Below are positions 11,124-26,100 of a DNA stretch of 64,000 nucleotides, one piece after another. The first letter of the stretch is position 1. Each line of letters begins with the position of its first letter. Source of the stretch: Pelodera strongyloides (Eukaryota; Nematoda; Chromadorea; Rhabditida; Rhabditidae); the NCBI GenBank assembly GCA_036852015.1, contig JAANDG010000399.1, positions 1 to 64,000 of the forward strand, read 5' to 3'. Below the pieces are notes generated by a model. That model searched no databases and was not told the origin of the DNA. It worked only from the letters and a program-made list of their open reading frames with translations. A program made the translations under genes and the position numbers.

Positions 11124-14100
11124 TCAGTCCTCAGTGAGCACGGAGAACGACGGATCAACGGGTCTCGTCGTGGTCAGCTCATTCTCCTCAGCCAGGGTGA
11201 GTGTGACACGAGAGAGGAAGGCGGGAACCGATCCCCACTCGCCAATGTACCTGCAAAATAAACATTTGCTAATTAAAGGGGTACGGCACGTGGATTATCA
11301 CACAACACGTAATTTACATACATAGTGTTACGCTCATCAGTGTCTACTCTCGCTCCGTTGCCATTGCCAGCCAGACCTACGAATAAACACTTTGGCCACG
11401 TTTGGACTCCACAACACATAGCATTCCTGGAACTACCGCTATCCAGTAAACGCTGCATTGCTGAACAGATCACCTACCACGCCGCTTAAACGCTAACTTT
11501 CCAAGGTCATTCCAGTGTTCTTTATGAAAAAAACGCCTAAGTAATCACTTAATCACTGTTCATGACCACTGAAAACCGCGTTGTACCTATATTGTTATAC
11601 GCACACAGCACACAACAGAGAAAGATATTGCCAAATAAGATAAAATCAATATCTTGCCACCTATCCATATCATCCTTCCACTTTTTCGCACTTTCCCCAC
11701 TGATTCCATCGTCTCGTGAGAGTAGCATCACTTGCGTGCCCTCGCACTGAAATATACGCTTAGATAATGAGACGTCATAGTAATTGCCTGAATTATCCTA
11801 TCAATCCCTAAGAAGCATTATCAATTATCATTATCAGCGACATTCGACGATTCGACCTCCCAGGCTCTATCCCACACATAGAGTTCCTTTCCATATTCTC
11901 TACTCTCATAACAAAACACTGTAACCAAACAGCTGATTATTATACACCAGCACGTCACGTGGAAAGGTAAGAAAAGAGTCACAAAAAGTCTTGAAGTCAA
12001 AAATGAGTATCAACAATCAACAACGTTAGAAAACTTGATCTAAAAAAAAAAAGAAACGAGAAACCAAAAATGAAAAAACGATGTAGGCTTTAAAAAATCA
12101 CCTTAAATGTAAAGGAGTCTTGGGGCTCCTCTCCCAGTGTGCTCGCCACCACCCACTCATCATCTCTCATCTGAAACCGAATACTAATACTAAAGCGGTA
12201 TAACAACTGGTTTTTGAAGCGTATGTTGCACAACTATGTACATCTCCAATTCCCAAATGTTCTATAGTGAATATAATTAGACTACAAAGCGCTCAATTAT
12301 TTACACGCACTATACAGCGAAAACAGTGTTGCGACACACGTTTCAATATAAAAAAGATGTGCAGTCAGCAGTCAATGGACAGTGAAGTTTCAAGTTTCAG
12401 CTACGTGTACTTGCACTGACATTCTAGCAATGGTAGCAATCATCATCTACAGCGTGAGGCGAACTTATTCTAGTATTCTAAAATCATCCTCGAAATTACC
12501 GTAGTCTAGCAACAACTACCAACTATGTTGAAAACACCTTACCTTGATTTGATATCCGGTAAGCGCGGTGGTCACTTCGCGATAACGAACAATCAGTGAA
12601 CGCTGGAAACACGCAATAATGGTGTACATATCAGAATTATTCGCCGGATTCGATAGTTAAAACACTGCTAATTGCTCATGACTACAAACACGCGGACAAT
12701 AAAGAACAGTAGAACATTAGAGACCAAAAGCCAAACACCAGCTACCATGCCATTTTATGCCAAGGAGGGTATTTGAGGGGAATTTAAACACATAACACGA
12801 TAAATAAACCGATGGAAATGGGAGACTACGAGTTGAGAGAGGCAACTGTCTAATTTACCATGAATTACGTCGTAAGTTCGTAAAGAACAATTACAAACTT
12901 GAAACTCGCCATACAAAGATCTCTATTATTTAGCTTAATTATGCTAATCTTCAGCTTCACAAAACTGCATTTACCTGGTAATCCAGGGCCTTCTGCGCTG
13001 ACTCGGCTTTCCTTAGCTGTTCCGCAAGGACTGAAAAAATAATATTTGAAACAAGAATGTCAAAAATATCATTCAACAGGGAAATTACGCATTGTTGCTT
13101 GTAGCATCCTATTTCTTCCTCTAGGGCCAGTGAGAGTGTAATGTAACTAGCCAACCCGACCGGACCGTAACAACATCCAAGCATGGAAACAATCTTACAT
13201 AGACTTGTCAGATACTGCAGATTATCAACTATCAAGCATGGTACATAAAATTTGACACGCCCACATTATGGCTATGCCAAAGAAATTTGCCACTTAAATG
13301 TCCATTCAAGCATCGACTTCACTTCGATTTGCAACGCCCAAGCCTAAGTCTTTGCTTAAACAAACCTGCCACTTGTTCCTTTGATCTCTTGGCTTCCGGA
13401 TCCGCGTCCTCTCCACAGTCGCTGCACTGAGACTAAACAAACATGGCTGTAGGTTGTATGGAAGTGGATAGCTTCCTATCAAACCAAAGCGATTCCCTTT
13501 TACATCATTTTATAGGAACAGGTTTAAATTCCGTAAATCTTGCCTTCACCCAACCCGAATGTATCTCTTTCTCTCCCCTCCCTGCCACTCTCCTCTCAAC
13601 TCACTCTCTTTCGCTTCCTGCTATTCTCTTCCTCCTCTTCCCTCTCCAGCATCTCGCGCCGGGCAATTTCCAGAGGGTTGCTTCGCATATGGAATATCTA
13701 TAAAACTTAGGATACACAGTCGACATTTTCATACATCATCATCAAATCTACTATCATTATCACCAATATGTACTGCCAGCTATTAAACGGGCAACGTGAA
13801 ACATAATAAAATCATAACGTCTATCATATTTTGCATGAAAATTCGGTTTTATTCTCAATTATTACAATTTTTTTGATGTTTTCGATACTCTGATTCTCTG
13901 ATATTTACATAGAAGAGAAGAGAAGGCTGTATTAGCAATAACACTAACCTGCGTTGTCTCACCGGCATCCGTTGCTGGTTCTTGTCCTTGACGGCGGCGT
14001 AGCTCCTGAATAAAACCAATACAATTTTAAGGCCACGCAAGAACGTGCTCCTTTACTCAAGGGTGGTTCAGTACATAAAACAGGATTTTAAAGAGTACCG

Positions 14101-17100
14101 TCGGATGAAAATTTTAAAGAATATAGATCTTGGGCAAAGAAGGCGTAAGTGTTCAAAATCAAGCAATTCGAGTATGACCTACGTATACAATACCAAGAAT
14201 ACATGTTCAATAGTTATAGGTTTCTCACCTCAATTTCTGTCCTCAAAGATTCGCAGTTCGCGCGCAACTCGTCAATTGCTTTTCCACTCTCTTCTTGTGA
14301 AGCACGCAGTTCAAACTCTAAAGCAGGTATAATGAGAGCTTTCACACTTGAAAGTAGTTATATAAAAAACCTTCAGACTAAGGCAATAGGCAATTATATA
14401 GGCCTTCAGACTAATACAATAGACAACTACAGAGAACATAAAGTATAAATAACACTGTCGCGCGGCAGACACCAACAACACTTCAATAAATTCAAAAATG
14501 TTGGCCAATAGACAATATTCTGCGAATGGTTATGAAAGACGAAGCCATGTTGAATGTGTTGAATACATATATCGAATAATGAATAATCGCCTTAACAGTT
14601 TAACACACGCCCAAAGCAAACCTTTTTGTGTCAAAAGTGCATCAAGATTTTGGTTTTCCGTCATCAAACCACCGGATCGAGCTCTTTCCTTATCATAATC
14701 AGCCGTAACCAACATATGCTTGCCTTCTCTGCAAAACATGTGCGCTGTAACGAGGCTAAGACTGAAGATGTAAGACTGAAGATGGACCTCTAACTCTAAA
14801 CTCTAATATTACCAAGGTAATATTAGAGCTACCTCGAGTAAGGTCCTCTAATGTTACTAAGGTAAGGTTACCTCGGCTAAGGTCATATCAGGATGGAGGA
14901 CGAATAAAACTAGTGTAAATATTGAAACCAAACAAGAAGAGTAAAGAGTAACAATGTTTCAGGGTCATCAATCAATCATTCATTAAAGGGAGAGGCTCAC
15001 GAGAAAAATGTTTTCCTCAATTTACTTGCACAGAATGTCCGGAATTTCAGAAATATTACGGTGAAAACCGCATTGTTTGAAGCCTAGAACTCACAGAGAT
15101 ATTCTCCGGCAAACAGTTCGGCCAGGTACCGTTTTCAGGATCAATTTTTGCGCTCTTAGGGCATTCCTGTGTTCGAAACGCCTTTTTATAATTGTAGGAA
15201 TGATCTCTGTTCGTTTTAACATTATTACGTTGAAAAAGAATGAATTGAACGGACATAAACAGTAAAAAACTAATTTTTGTTTGCTGACTACGGTACCTGG
15301 CCGAACTGTTTAGCATAGAATATCTCTGCGAGTTCCAGATGCAAATAAATGCGGTTTTCACAGTAATATTTCTGAGATAGCGGACATTGTGCGCAAGTAA
15401 ATTGAAGAAAACTTTTTTCTCGTGAGCCTCTCCCTTTAAAACATTCATTAGTTGCCTCTTGGATCACTATTTGTCCTTGATATTAGCGATGATATTTATA
15501 CTTTTATATATTTCTAAACACCGTATTCTCCCCTCCATAAGAACAAATATAATATTACGCTTTTCAATTCGCAATTTAAAAAAAAGTAAAACCTCACAAT
15601 GTCATAAGTTGAGCCCTCAGTGATTGCACTTCCCTCGACAGATCGTCATTTCTGAAATTCTCATTATCAATTATCAGTTAATAATCATTACTACTTCGGT
15701 AGACCGGAGCGGACTGCAGGGACCCATTTGGGGCCCTGAAGAACAGTCCCAGCTTTAACCTTTTTTTAACCTCGAAAAAGTACTTCTGGAACCTCAATAT
15801 CAGGGAAAACAAGTCGGCATGTTACATGCGGCAAGCGGCATGTAAAATTAAGTAAAAGTAAGAAATAACAAACTAAACCAACATCCTCTGCAATTCGGCC
15901 GCCTTGTCTGCCACTTTCTTCGCGTGATCCAATCTAGCGCTTGTCTCATTCTCACCCACCATGTCGTTGGCTGTCGCTTGGCGGAGCGCCATCAACTCTT
16001 TCTGAAAAAAGAGGGAATTGTAAGCGTGAGCTCACAAAAAAGTCGCGTACTACGTAAATATTGATAGTTTACAAATTTCGAAGTTCGAAGATGAAGATGT
16101 TCGTTCAGCCTTCAGCCGCCGGCCGGCGACAGCGTGGCAAAGTCAAAGTACACAACAGAAACGTGTTTTGAATTCCATAATCCAGAAACTAGCATCAAGT
16201 TGAAAATTTCAAATATAGGAAAGTGTTAGGTATAGGGATACCTAAGAATGCTTATGACTATGAAACGTATTATCAGTTACTAGTTTCAGTAATAGTCGTG
16301 GTGTCTAAAGACTATTAACATATGAGTAATTAGCATATTAATAGTATATGTAGATTCAAGCTAGGGCTTGAACTGATTGGTTTTTGATCGCTCGACTAGA
16401 GAGTTGTCGTACATATATATTGCCCTCTGTATTGAGTATAATAAACTCTATATCTACACGGTGCCCATTGAACTTGACTTGTGCTCAGCTCTGTGTCTAC
16501 AGTTGATTCTGTAGACATAACACTGGCGTTCAGAAATTACTCTTCTCTGGTGCTCTACTATCGTCATCCTCACTGTGATCTCTACGGAAAGGTGTGAAAC
16601 CGCCTATCCTGGTCCAGTATCAACTCACTGGGATCTCTACGGAAAGGTGTGAAACCGCCTGTCCTGGTCCAGTGTCAACTCTCGTTTTTGTTTTTGAACT
16701 TGCTACACCCTGACAGCGGATAGTCCGACTTGGTCAGGTAGTTCAACTAACATCTACTTGAGGTGCGGCTTTCTGGCAAGGGTACAATTACCCTGAGTGT
16801 CATTAAGTTGCTTTGCCTTTTGGGTTTTCTCACCCACTGGTGCGGTTTCATTAGTGAGGCCAAGACCCGGTGTTGTAGATTACTCATTTGCGCAGTCATA
16901 TCACTGACATACCTGGACAGGGTATTGTCAGTGAGCGTAACGAAGTTATCGCCAATTTTTGACATTGAGCGAACTTTGGAAAATGACCGACGAGGATGAA
17001 CGGGTCTCAATGAAAGAGATCATGACTGTACTGAATGCTCTTCAGAAAGGACAGAAGGCACTTCAGGCAGGTCAAGATAGTGCTGCAAGTCGTCTTCTAC

Positions 17101-20100
17101 GTTTGGAAGAGACTGAACAGAACCTGCTACAGACAGTAGCAACGACAGAGACATCAAGAGAGACCGAACCACTCACATCAGAAGCCAGAGGCATGCTAAA
17201 CGTTCTGTACAAGAATGTTCCCATGTTTGAGTTCAGCGTGGAAGATGGTGCTAGTTTTACCGATTGGTACCATGACCACCAGGATCTCATTGAGGTGCAA
17301 GCTGCTTGTGTACCGGAGACCAACCGTATACGATTTCTGTTGTCTCGGCTGGGCCAACAGCAAGAAAAGAACCTTAAGCTGCGCTGTCTGCCGAAGAAGC
17401 CAATTGAGATGAAGTTTGAAGAACTCATCGGAAAGATGAAGGTTGTCTTCACGACGAAGAAATCTTTGTTTCGGAAGCGTATCGAATGTCTTCACGTGAC
17501 CCGAGAGTTTGGAATCGATTACAAGGCCCACATTGGTGTTGTCAATAAGGCTTGTGATGAATTCGCTTTCAATGAACTGACAGATGCACAATTCCGAGTC
17601 CTGAATTACCTGAATAGCCTGCGTAGTCACGAAGACATCGAACTACGTGCATGGCTGGTAAAGACTCTGGATCGCACCCCATCGATGACCCTCGATGATG
17701 TCGCGGATGCAATTGACAGCTACTACTTGCACAAAGACGATATAGATCTTCCGATGGCTCCTGCTATTGTTAACAAGGTTAACAAACCCCATCGCGAGTA
17801 CAAGAATAATGACCGTAGACCTACACAACAGAAGTGCAAGTACTGTGGAAGAGACAGTGGACATCAGACCTGTCCAGCTAAAGAAGCTACTTGTCATGGT
17901 TGTGGTAGAAGAGGACACTACACTGTTGTTTGCCAGCAGAAAAAGGGCAACAACAAGAATCGAAATCGAAACGAAACGTCCATGAAGTGTCTTCACGACC
18001 TGTTGGCCACAGGTGCGTCACTATCCAGATGAATGGAAAGAAGGTGCGACTTCAGTTGGACACTGGTTCGGATTTGACACTGATATCCGAAGCCACATGG
18101 AAGGCGCTGGGTCGACCAAACTTGCAATCCCCAAGTGTAGTCGCGACCGCGGCGAATGGAGAGAAACTCGAATTGATTGGTTCATTCGAGTGCAACGCCT
18201 CTTACCAGGACGAGCATCTGACCGGAATAGTGCACGTCACCGCTAGGATGAACCTCCTAGGGCTGGACTGGTTAGAGCGGTTCCCGTCATTCAGATCTGT
18301 GATGGATGCTGTATGCAATCGGGTCTCCGGAAAACCTTCTATCGAAACATCTCATGAAAGTGAATCTGCTGCGACGTACGTTGCTACGCTCAAGACGCAA
18401 TTCGCTGATGTTTTCGCCACCGGGCTTGGTTTCTGTAAGAAGACCAAAGCACGCCTGCAGCTCAAGAAAGGGGAAAACGAAATTTTCCGACCTAAGAGAA
18501 TGGTACCATTCCACTTCAAAGAAACCGTGGAACTTGAGCTGGACCGACTAGAGCAACTTGGAGTCATTGAGCGCGTCACGTACTCTCCGTGGGCGGCTCC
18601 GATTCTGTGCGTGAAAAAGCCGAATGGAAGTGTGAGAGTCTGCGCAGACTTCAGTACAGGACTGAATGAAGCTCTGGAAGACTTCTCCCATCCGATTCCT
18701 TCCGCAGAAGAAATAATGACAACTCTGAACGGTGGAACTGTCTTCAGTACACTTGACTTCAAGGACGCCTACCTTCAAGTCGAGTTAGAGGACGACTCCA
18801 AGAAATTGCTCGTTATCAATACTCATCGAGGCTTGTACCGTTACAACAGACTGTGTTTCGGTGTCAAGACCGCTCCAGGGATCTTCCAGCAGATCATGGA
18901 CGCAATGATCACTGGACTGGACGGTTGCTGTGCGTACCTCGATGACGTGATCGTTTCTGGAAGAACAAGACAGGAACACGATCGGAACCTCAATGCCTGT
19001 ATGAAACGCATTTCGGAGTATGGTTTCCACGTCAACTTCGAAAAGTGCACCTTTGCTGCGCGAGAGATAAGGTACCTCGGGATGATTATCTCCGCAGAAG
19101 GTCGAGAAACAGATCCGGCCAAGATTAGACCAATCTTGGAGATGCCAGAACCGAACGACGTCAGTCAGTTACGCTCGTTCATCGGCAAGATCAATTACTA
19201 CGGCAGGTTCATAAAGGAATTGCACAAGATCCGAGTGCCTTTCGACGAACTGTTGAAGAAAGATGTCAAATGGTACTGGAGTAAAGAGTGTCAAGATGCG
19301 TTTGAGCAGGTCAAGAAGATTGTGGCCTCGCCAATGTTGCTCACCCACTATGACCCGAAAAAGGAGTTGATCCTCGTGACGGATGCATCTCAATATGGTC
19401 TAGGCGCGGTTTTGCTACACCGAATGAAAGACGGTTCGCAAAAAGCAGTTGAACATGCATCAAGAACTCTACTCCCAGCTGAAAAGAACTATGGTCAGAT
19501 TGAAAAAGAAGGTCTTTCTATCTTCTGGGCCTTGAAAAAGTTCTACAAGTACCTGATGGGACGCAAGTTTACTCTCGTAACAGATCACAAGCCGCTTGTT
19601 TCGATTTTTGGATCGAAAAAGGGCATCCCGGTCACAAGCGCCAACAGACTGCAACGTTGGGCTGTGTACATCAAAGGTTTTGATTTCAAGATCGTGTTCA
19701 AACCTACAGCTGAAATGGGATGTGCCGATGTTCTGTCCAGGCTGATCGCTAATCAGGCAGACGCGGACGAAGAAAAAGTGATTGCCAGAGTACACACGGA
19801 GATGTTCAGAGACGAACACTTCAGAACCATTGCTGCCCTACCCGTTACCGTCAATGTTCTGCGTGAGGCTACTGAGAAGGATAAGACGCTGACAGCGGTC
19901 CTTAACGCTCACAGAACTGGTAATTGGCCTGAAAGACCCTCCAAAGACATCACTCAGTTCGCCAACAGAAAAACATCATTGTCGCAGACAAACGGAATCC
20001 TCTTGTTTGGAGACAGGATAGTCATTCCTGCGTCTCTCAAGGGTCGCATTCTACGACAGTTGCACCAAGGTCACCAAGGAATCGTTCGAACAAAGTCGCT

Positions 20101-23100
20101 TGCTAGATCGCTAGTTTACTGGCCATTTATCGACGAGGACATTGAGAACATGGTGAAGTCCTGTGCTAACTGTAGTCGTGCTCAGAAAGCGCCGACTAAG
20201 ACCAATCTGGAATCGTGGAGCAAGGCCAGTGTGCCTTGGGAAAGAGTTCATGCAGATTTTGCTGGTCCACTGGAAGGAAAATACTACTTTGATTGTCGTT
20301 GACGCATATAGTAAGTGGCCAGAAATCGTTGCGATGGATCAGGATCACCACATCCGCCACGATTACCAGTCTGAAGAAGATTTTCTCACAATTCGGCATG
20401 CCAGAGACCCTGGTAACAGACAATGGAACACAATTCACAAGCGGTGAATTCGCGTTGTTCTGTGCGAAAAATGGCATCAAACACTTGAGATGTGCGCCAT
20501 ATCACCCGCAGTCGAACGGACAAGCTGAAAGGTTTGTAGACACGTTCAAGCGGGCGCTGCTGAAATTGAAGGGGGAGGGAAGCCCTGCAGAGAATCTTCA
20601 GACGTTTCTGCTCTCATACCGTATGACTCCGTCGTCTAACGTTCCTGAAGGAAAGTCGCCAGCAGAAGCTTTCCTGAAAAGAAAGCTGCGGACTTCATGG
20701 GATTTGATGAAACCCAGGCCGGAGAGGAAGATTGTGAAAGACAATCGTATGGAGAAGTCAGTACAACAAGAAACACGGTTCGAAGGCTACAGTCTTTAAC
20801 CCAGGAGACTTAGTCTATGTTCGCGACTACAAAGTGCCTAATAAGCCAGCATGGTTGGAAGCTTCTGTAGTGAACAAAAGAGGTAACGTCATGTACGAAG
20901 TGCAGGTCGAAAACCAGAAGAAGCACATTATTCGCCATGCCAACCAGATCAGACCCAGGACAGTCAACACGCGAAGTCGTGCGTATGAAATACTACTTGA
21001 CGCCTTTGAAATCGACCCGCTACCTAAATCGAACCATGAACCGTCTCCTAACGCTGTCGAACCCTATGCTTTAAGTCCAACTAACCAGACCGGTACAGTT
21101 GAAGAGATAGTGGTAACCGACCAGACAGTTGTTACGGATGATGAACGGTGTACCGACCTTGACACTGTGACACCACCCGCCAGTGAAGCTACTCCGAAGG
21201 AACCGCCGAAAGCTCAGACGCTCAAAGAGCATCCGGAAGCCTGTCACTAAGCTCAACATCGCTAACTGGAAGCTTAAGCGTTATTAGCCTTATCGTGTTA
21301 CTTACTTAGTATGACTTGAATACTAAGAACGGAGGTGTTAGGTATAGGGATACCTAAGAATGCTTATGACTATGAAACGTATTATCAGTTACTAGTTTCA
21401 GTAATAGTCGTGGTGTCTAAAGACTATTAACATATGAGTAATTAGCATATTAATAGTATATGTAGATTCAAGCTAGGGCTTGAACTGATTGGTTTTGATC
21501 GCTCGACTAGAGAGTTGTCGTACATATATATTGCCCTCTGTATTGAGTATAATAAACTCTATATCTACACGGTGCCCATTGAACTTGACTTGTGCTCAGC
21601 TCTGTGTCTACAGTTGATTCTGTAGACATAACAGAAAGGAAAAGAAATTAGGAAGCGTTAGTCAGTGATATCTGACTAATGATCACAGCACAGCAAACGA
21701 TATTCATTCTTACAAATATACAAACACACTCACCACAGTTTCCTCAAACTTCTCGGTCAAGTACTTATTCTTCGCTTCGAGGTTCAGTTTCTGTTCTTTG
21801 ATGAGCATCGCAGACTTGGCGCGACCCCTAGAATACATGATCATTATGATGATGCTCCGATGTTTGCTCAATGCTCACGATGCTCACGGGGAGCACGAAC
21901 CTCCAAGTTCCAAGCTCCAAGAGGAGGTTAGGTTGGTCCAGACATACACTTCGCATATGAAGCAGAGCGTATTAAAGGTGCATGTTGTAAGTTATAATAC
22001 GGCATGATGGTCGGCAGATAGAATTTACCATTGGGTTATAATGTGGAAACACAGTACTTACAATACGCAACATCACTATTGCAAAGAAATTAAGAATTAC
22101 ACACGGTACAAGTGAGCATGATATCATAGGGAATTACACTATTACATAACGGTGGAAGAATGAAAACAAAAAAATAGTACCCCCATACCTTGCAATATCC
22201 AGGTCACGTTTCAGAGTTGCGTTCTCGGTTTCAAGTCTGAAAAGATAAAGATAAAGTTAGGTGGACGACATACACCTATAAAACACCCAAACTACAGTGT
22301 CAAGTGTCACTATCTTCGAAACGAAATCAGTTCATAAAACGGCGTAATACCTTTTCTAATTCCCGTCAATCCTATGACGATACTCGTAAGAATGACAAAA
22401 GGACTAATAGCAGACCACAAATTAGTGTTGTCTAGTAGACAATGACACAGGATATGGATAGATACGAGGTACAGTAATTCAGTACACAAAATACAGTACA
22501 CTACAGTACACAATAAAATAATAGTAGTAGGAAATCCGACCTCTGTATGGTTTCATAGTTCTCATAGTCGACGGTCGTCGAATTGATCGTCTGATCGAAT
22601 ACGGACACTTGACTGAAGTCGTTTTCATTCTCCTCATCTGCAATTGAAATTGAAATTTGGAATCGAGTTTTTCAACATTTTGCAATCTTACAAACAAACA
22701 AACAAACAAACGTCTTAGTCTCGAATGTTTTCCATGTTCGAAATTCACTTTCAACTTTCAATTTCCGTTAAGAAATAACAAGGGGAATAATTCGAGTGCT
22801 CACATCTCATTACAAGTACACAAGTACATTATAAAAAACGCGCACACAGAACACAGAACGCCAGGAAAAACTAGAAACCTATACCTAAAGGGGAAGAATG
22901 CAGAATGCATAAGTTTAAACTAAACTTTAAAAAAATTCACCTCGGTCAACGGTCGTAGCCGAAGAAATTGGGCTCAACATAATTCGTGATCTAAAATAAT
23001 AAATGATGATAATGACCACTACACACTACACACGTTCACATTTAATCATATTCAATGACCATTTGTGAAAACCAAGAAAAAAAAACTCGTAGAACACTAG

Positions 23101-26100
23101 TAACGGTCCAGGTCCAGAGGCCGTATTCACCAAAACACAGCTCTGATTCTCTTCTGCTCTCGCACTCTAGCTCCATGGGGAGAAGAGGGAGAGCCCCATG
23201 TGTGTTGGTGAACACCGCCTCTGAAAGCCTAGCAGAGTGGAGTGGATTTTAGATAAACGGCAATTTGTTAAATATTATTATATCAAACCACACCTATTAG
23301 AAACAGCAGTCTGTTCAAGGTTCGAATCGGCAACAGTTGTTCTTGGCTTAGGAGCTTGGAAGAGCAAACTGGTCATGTCAACATCGGCACTTTCCACAGT
23401 TTCGGTTGCTGCAAAGTTTCAAAATTCAGCCGAATTCTCAAAATCATCAACGCCTTAGGCCCTAGGTCAATCAAATTTATCAATGACAAATGCCAAACCA
23501 ATGGGCGTCGGCGCATAATTTTCTCGTATTTGAAAGGAAAAACGTTATCGCATTCGACTTATTTCCGTACAATTAACCTCAAAAACTAAATAGCAAAGTT
23601 ATAAACTGCTCGCATGTGAAAACTCTCATCTACTACATGTTTTCAGTCGTCATGTTTCATAATTCCTACAAATATCCAATATCAAACATCGTTCCAATCG
23701 ACCTGAGTTTCACGTTTTGCTTTTCTCATCATAAAGCCGTCTTGCACTGCAGCGATAAGAAAACCGGTACCAGTACACGCCACAACAAAGTTTGTAATTT
23801 AAATTAACCCAGCTACCCGCCACTCAAGTAGTCTAACAGCCAAAAGGAACGAAATCCTAAAAACACATAAAATAACCTGTCTGCACTATAGACTCCATCA
23901 TCTCATCATTCTGCTCTTCCGAATGCAAACCATCGGCTCCGTCGTAATCCAGCACTGATCCACGGTACAAATCAGAAATCAAATCTAAAATAGTAGAAAA
24001 TTAGTTTTGAATAAGTTACGTTCTAGGTGGACACGTTTGAAATTTGAAATCACGCTCTGTAAAAGTATAACAAAACAGAAGCAAAAACCAATCAGTTCAA
24101 TAAATAGATATACGAACGTCAATTTGCTTTGGATGCATGGACAGAAAAAAATGAGAATAAAGAGATGTGATAAATAGATGTGCGCCCCTTCATCCTTGAG
24201 ATAAGTCACATTTACGAAACGGAAAACTATTGTTCTGCAGTTCAGCTTATATTGGTTATATAGCAGAAGAACATTTTATATTACAAGTTCATAAAACATA
24301 CCATCCGACAAGTCAACAGGCTGCACAGCTGAGTACGAGTCCAATATCTGAAACAAAATGGTCAACTTAATTACCGTACTTGGCATGAATTCGAAAGGAT
24401 GCATTAAAGGGTAATGGGGGGAGAAATCGCCGTCTACTACACAGGAATAGGAACAGAAACATCGTGATGTTAGATTTAGGTCCAGAACAGATATCGACCA
24501 AACAAAGATCAAGCAGATGTAGGGATTCTGTATTCTGTGGTAAAAAAAAAAAAATTTTGCACGATATAAAATGGAAAGTGGTGTATATACGGTTTCAGGC
24601 GAAAACTATGATTACCGAATTATACAAAAACAAACAGAACATAAATGTAACTAAAATTCTCACGCACCTTTCGTCGGTTCTGTGTGGTCCACATGTTATT
24701 TTCTTTCAAAATCTCAGTAAACGTTTCTAATTGTCTCCTATCTTTGGTCCTCCAGTTGTACAGCTTCAGAGCAACTCGGTACAATTGCTCGCGTTCAGCA
24801 GATGCCGAATTCTGAAAATGGAAGAAATAGTTTTTTTTCGGTACGAGTCTGAAACTAACGATACCATAACTAATTATCAGCTACAGCTACCCTTCTTTGG
24901 TCCTCGGGTACTCCTCGTACAACAATGGTGTATTCAGAAATGGTGCAATAGCAATGTAAATGAGGATTACACTAACACTACATAGCATAACTGTAAAAAA
25001 TGATATTGAAATGGTTCATTTACAGGCCAAATACAAGGTCAGACAATTTACGAGATAGAAGTGTGATAGATTCAGAGAAAAATAAAATAAGAAGTAAAAA
25101 GTACAAAACGCGAGCTGTACGATACCTGCATCACACTAGATTCATCCAACGAGTTCCGCACTTCAAGTTCCCGGTGCGTGGCTGCTTTTTTCAGTTGTGT
25201 GATTTCGTCGAGAAGTTGAGAGATTCGATTAGAAGTAATCTGAAAGAACAAAGAATATACAGTCATTTCGTGGTCAGGACCGTCAGGATATAAACAATAT
25301 CGTTCCGAGAACAAACATGTAATGTCCGTCATGCAGGTGTCACGGTGTCACATCGTAAAGCATATACCAAGTAAAGATAAAAGGTATTCTTTGTTCCTTG
25401 ATTCGACAAGCAAGCACAATAAGAAACCAACATGTTAAATTCCAACACACTTGTTATGTACTCGCGACTATCATTGCATAGTTAATAAGCTATTGTTGAG
25501 TTAGCGTTACTGGTGCTATACAAGAACATTAACTTACTTCATGTGCCTTCTTAGACTCCTCTAGATCCTCGCGAGTGGATTTCAACTTTTTCTCCAGAAT
25601 TCGCACCGATTCTTTTGCCTCAAAAAGCTCGGCTTCCCTTGGACGTCCTAGATTGTGTGTATCGATATATGGATGTATTTTCTAATATTAACAAAAAAAG
25701 AAGATTGGGTAAGACCTCTATTTTTGTCAACGAAAACATTAGGTGAAGCAAAAACGAAAAAGATAGGGGAGGGTAATAAACCCGGCCCGGCACTCCGGCC
25801 GACGGCCCGTCTGCGTGTCGCGTCGCGGCTCATTTGTGTGATTAAAATTGTATGTAATTAAAAATAACAAAGTTTTGTACAGAGTTCCCAGGTTGATAGT
25901 AAGAATACTTTTTGCTTAAAATGGGAAAATGTAATAGAAATCCATTATGACGCCACACATTCATTGCTTCGGCTATTTTCTTATGAGGAGAACTTGCCAG
26001 TTCTCAGTTTCCACCCAATACACAATCTAGGACCAGGAGCTCACTTTTTCAATATATGAATCTTCTTGATATTGTGAGGATTAGAAATTAGAACACGTGT

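Larger units (their letters stand above)
16224..21633 (+). mobile_element. Ty3/gypsy-type LTR retrotransposon
   Basis: A complete 5,410-bp element has direct LTRs (16224-16522 and 21336-21633), each starting TGTTAGG and ending ATAACA. The 5-bp target duplication GAAAG lies at 16219-16223 and 21634-21638. Just before the 3' LTR is a purine-rich tract (GAACGGAGG). Genes run gag, protease, reverse transcriptase, RNase H, integrase, which is the Ty3/gypsy order; no env-like frame is seen. It sits in intron 12 of the MAD1 gene in the opposite orientation. The LTRs differ by one T in a homopolymer, so insertion was recent. The integrase region is broken by frame changes. Confidence 0.95.

Noticed and set aside
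15056..15448. 130-residue minus-strand open frame
   Set aside because: It runs through the TTAA-flanked palindrome in a MAD1 intron.
17072..19819. Several minus-strand open frames of 70-140 residues
   Set aside because: They are shadows of gag and pol on the opposite strand.
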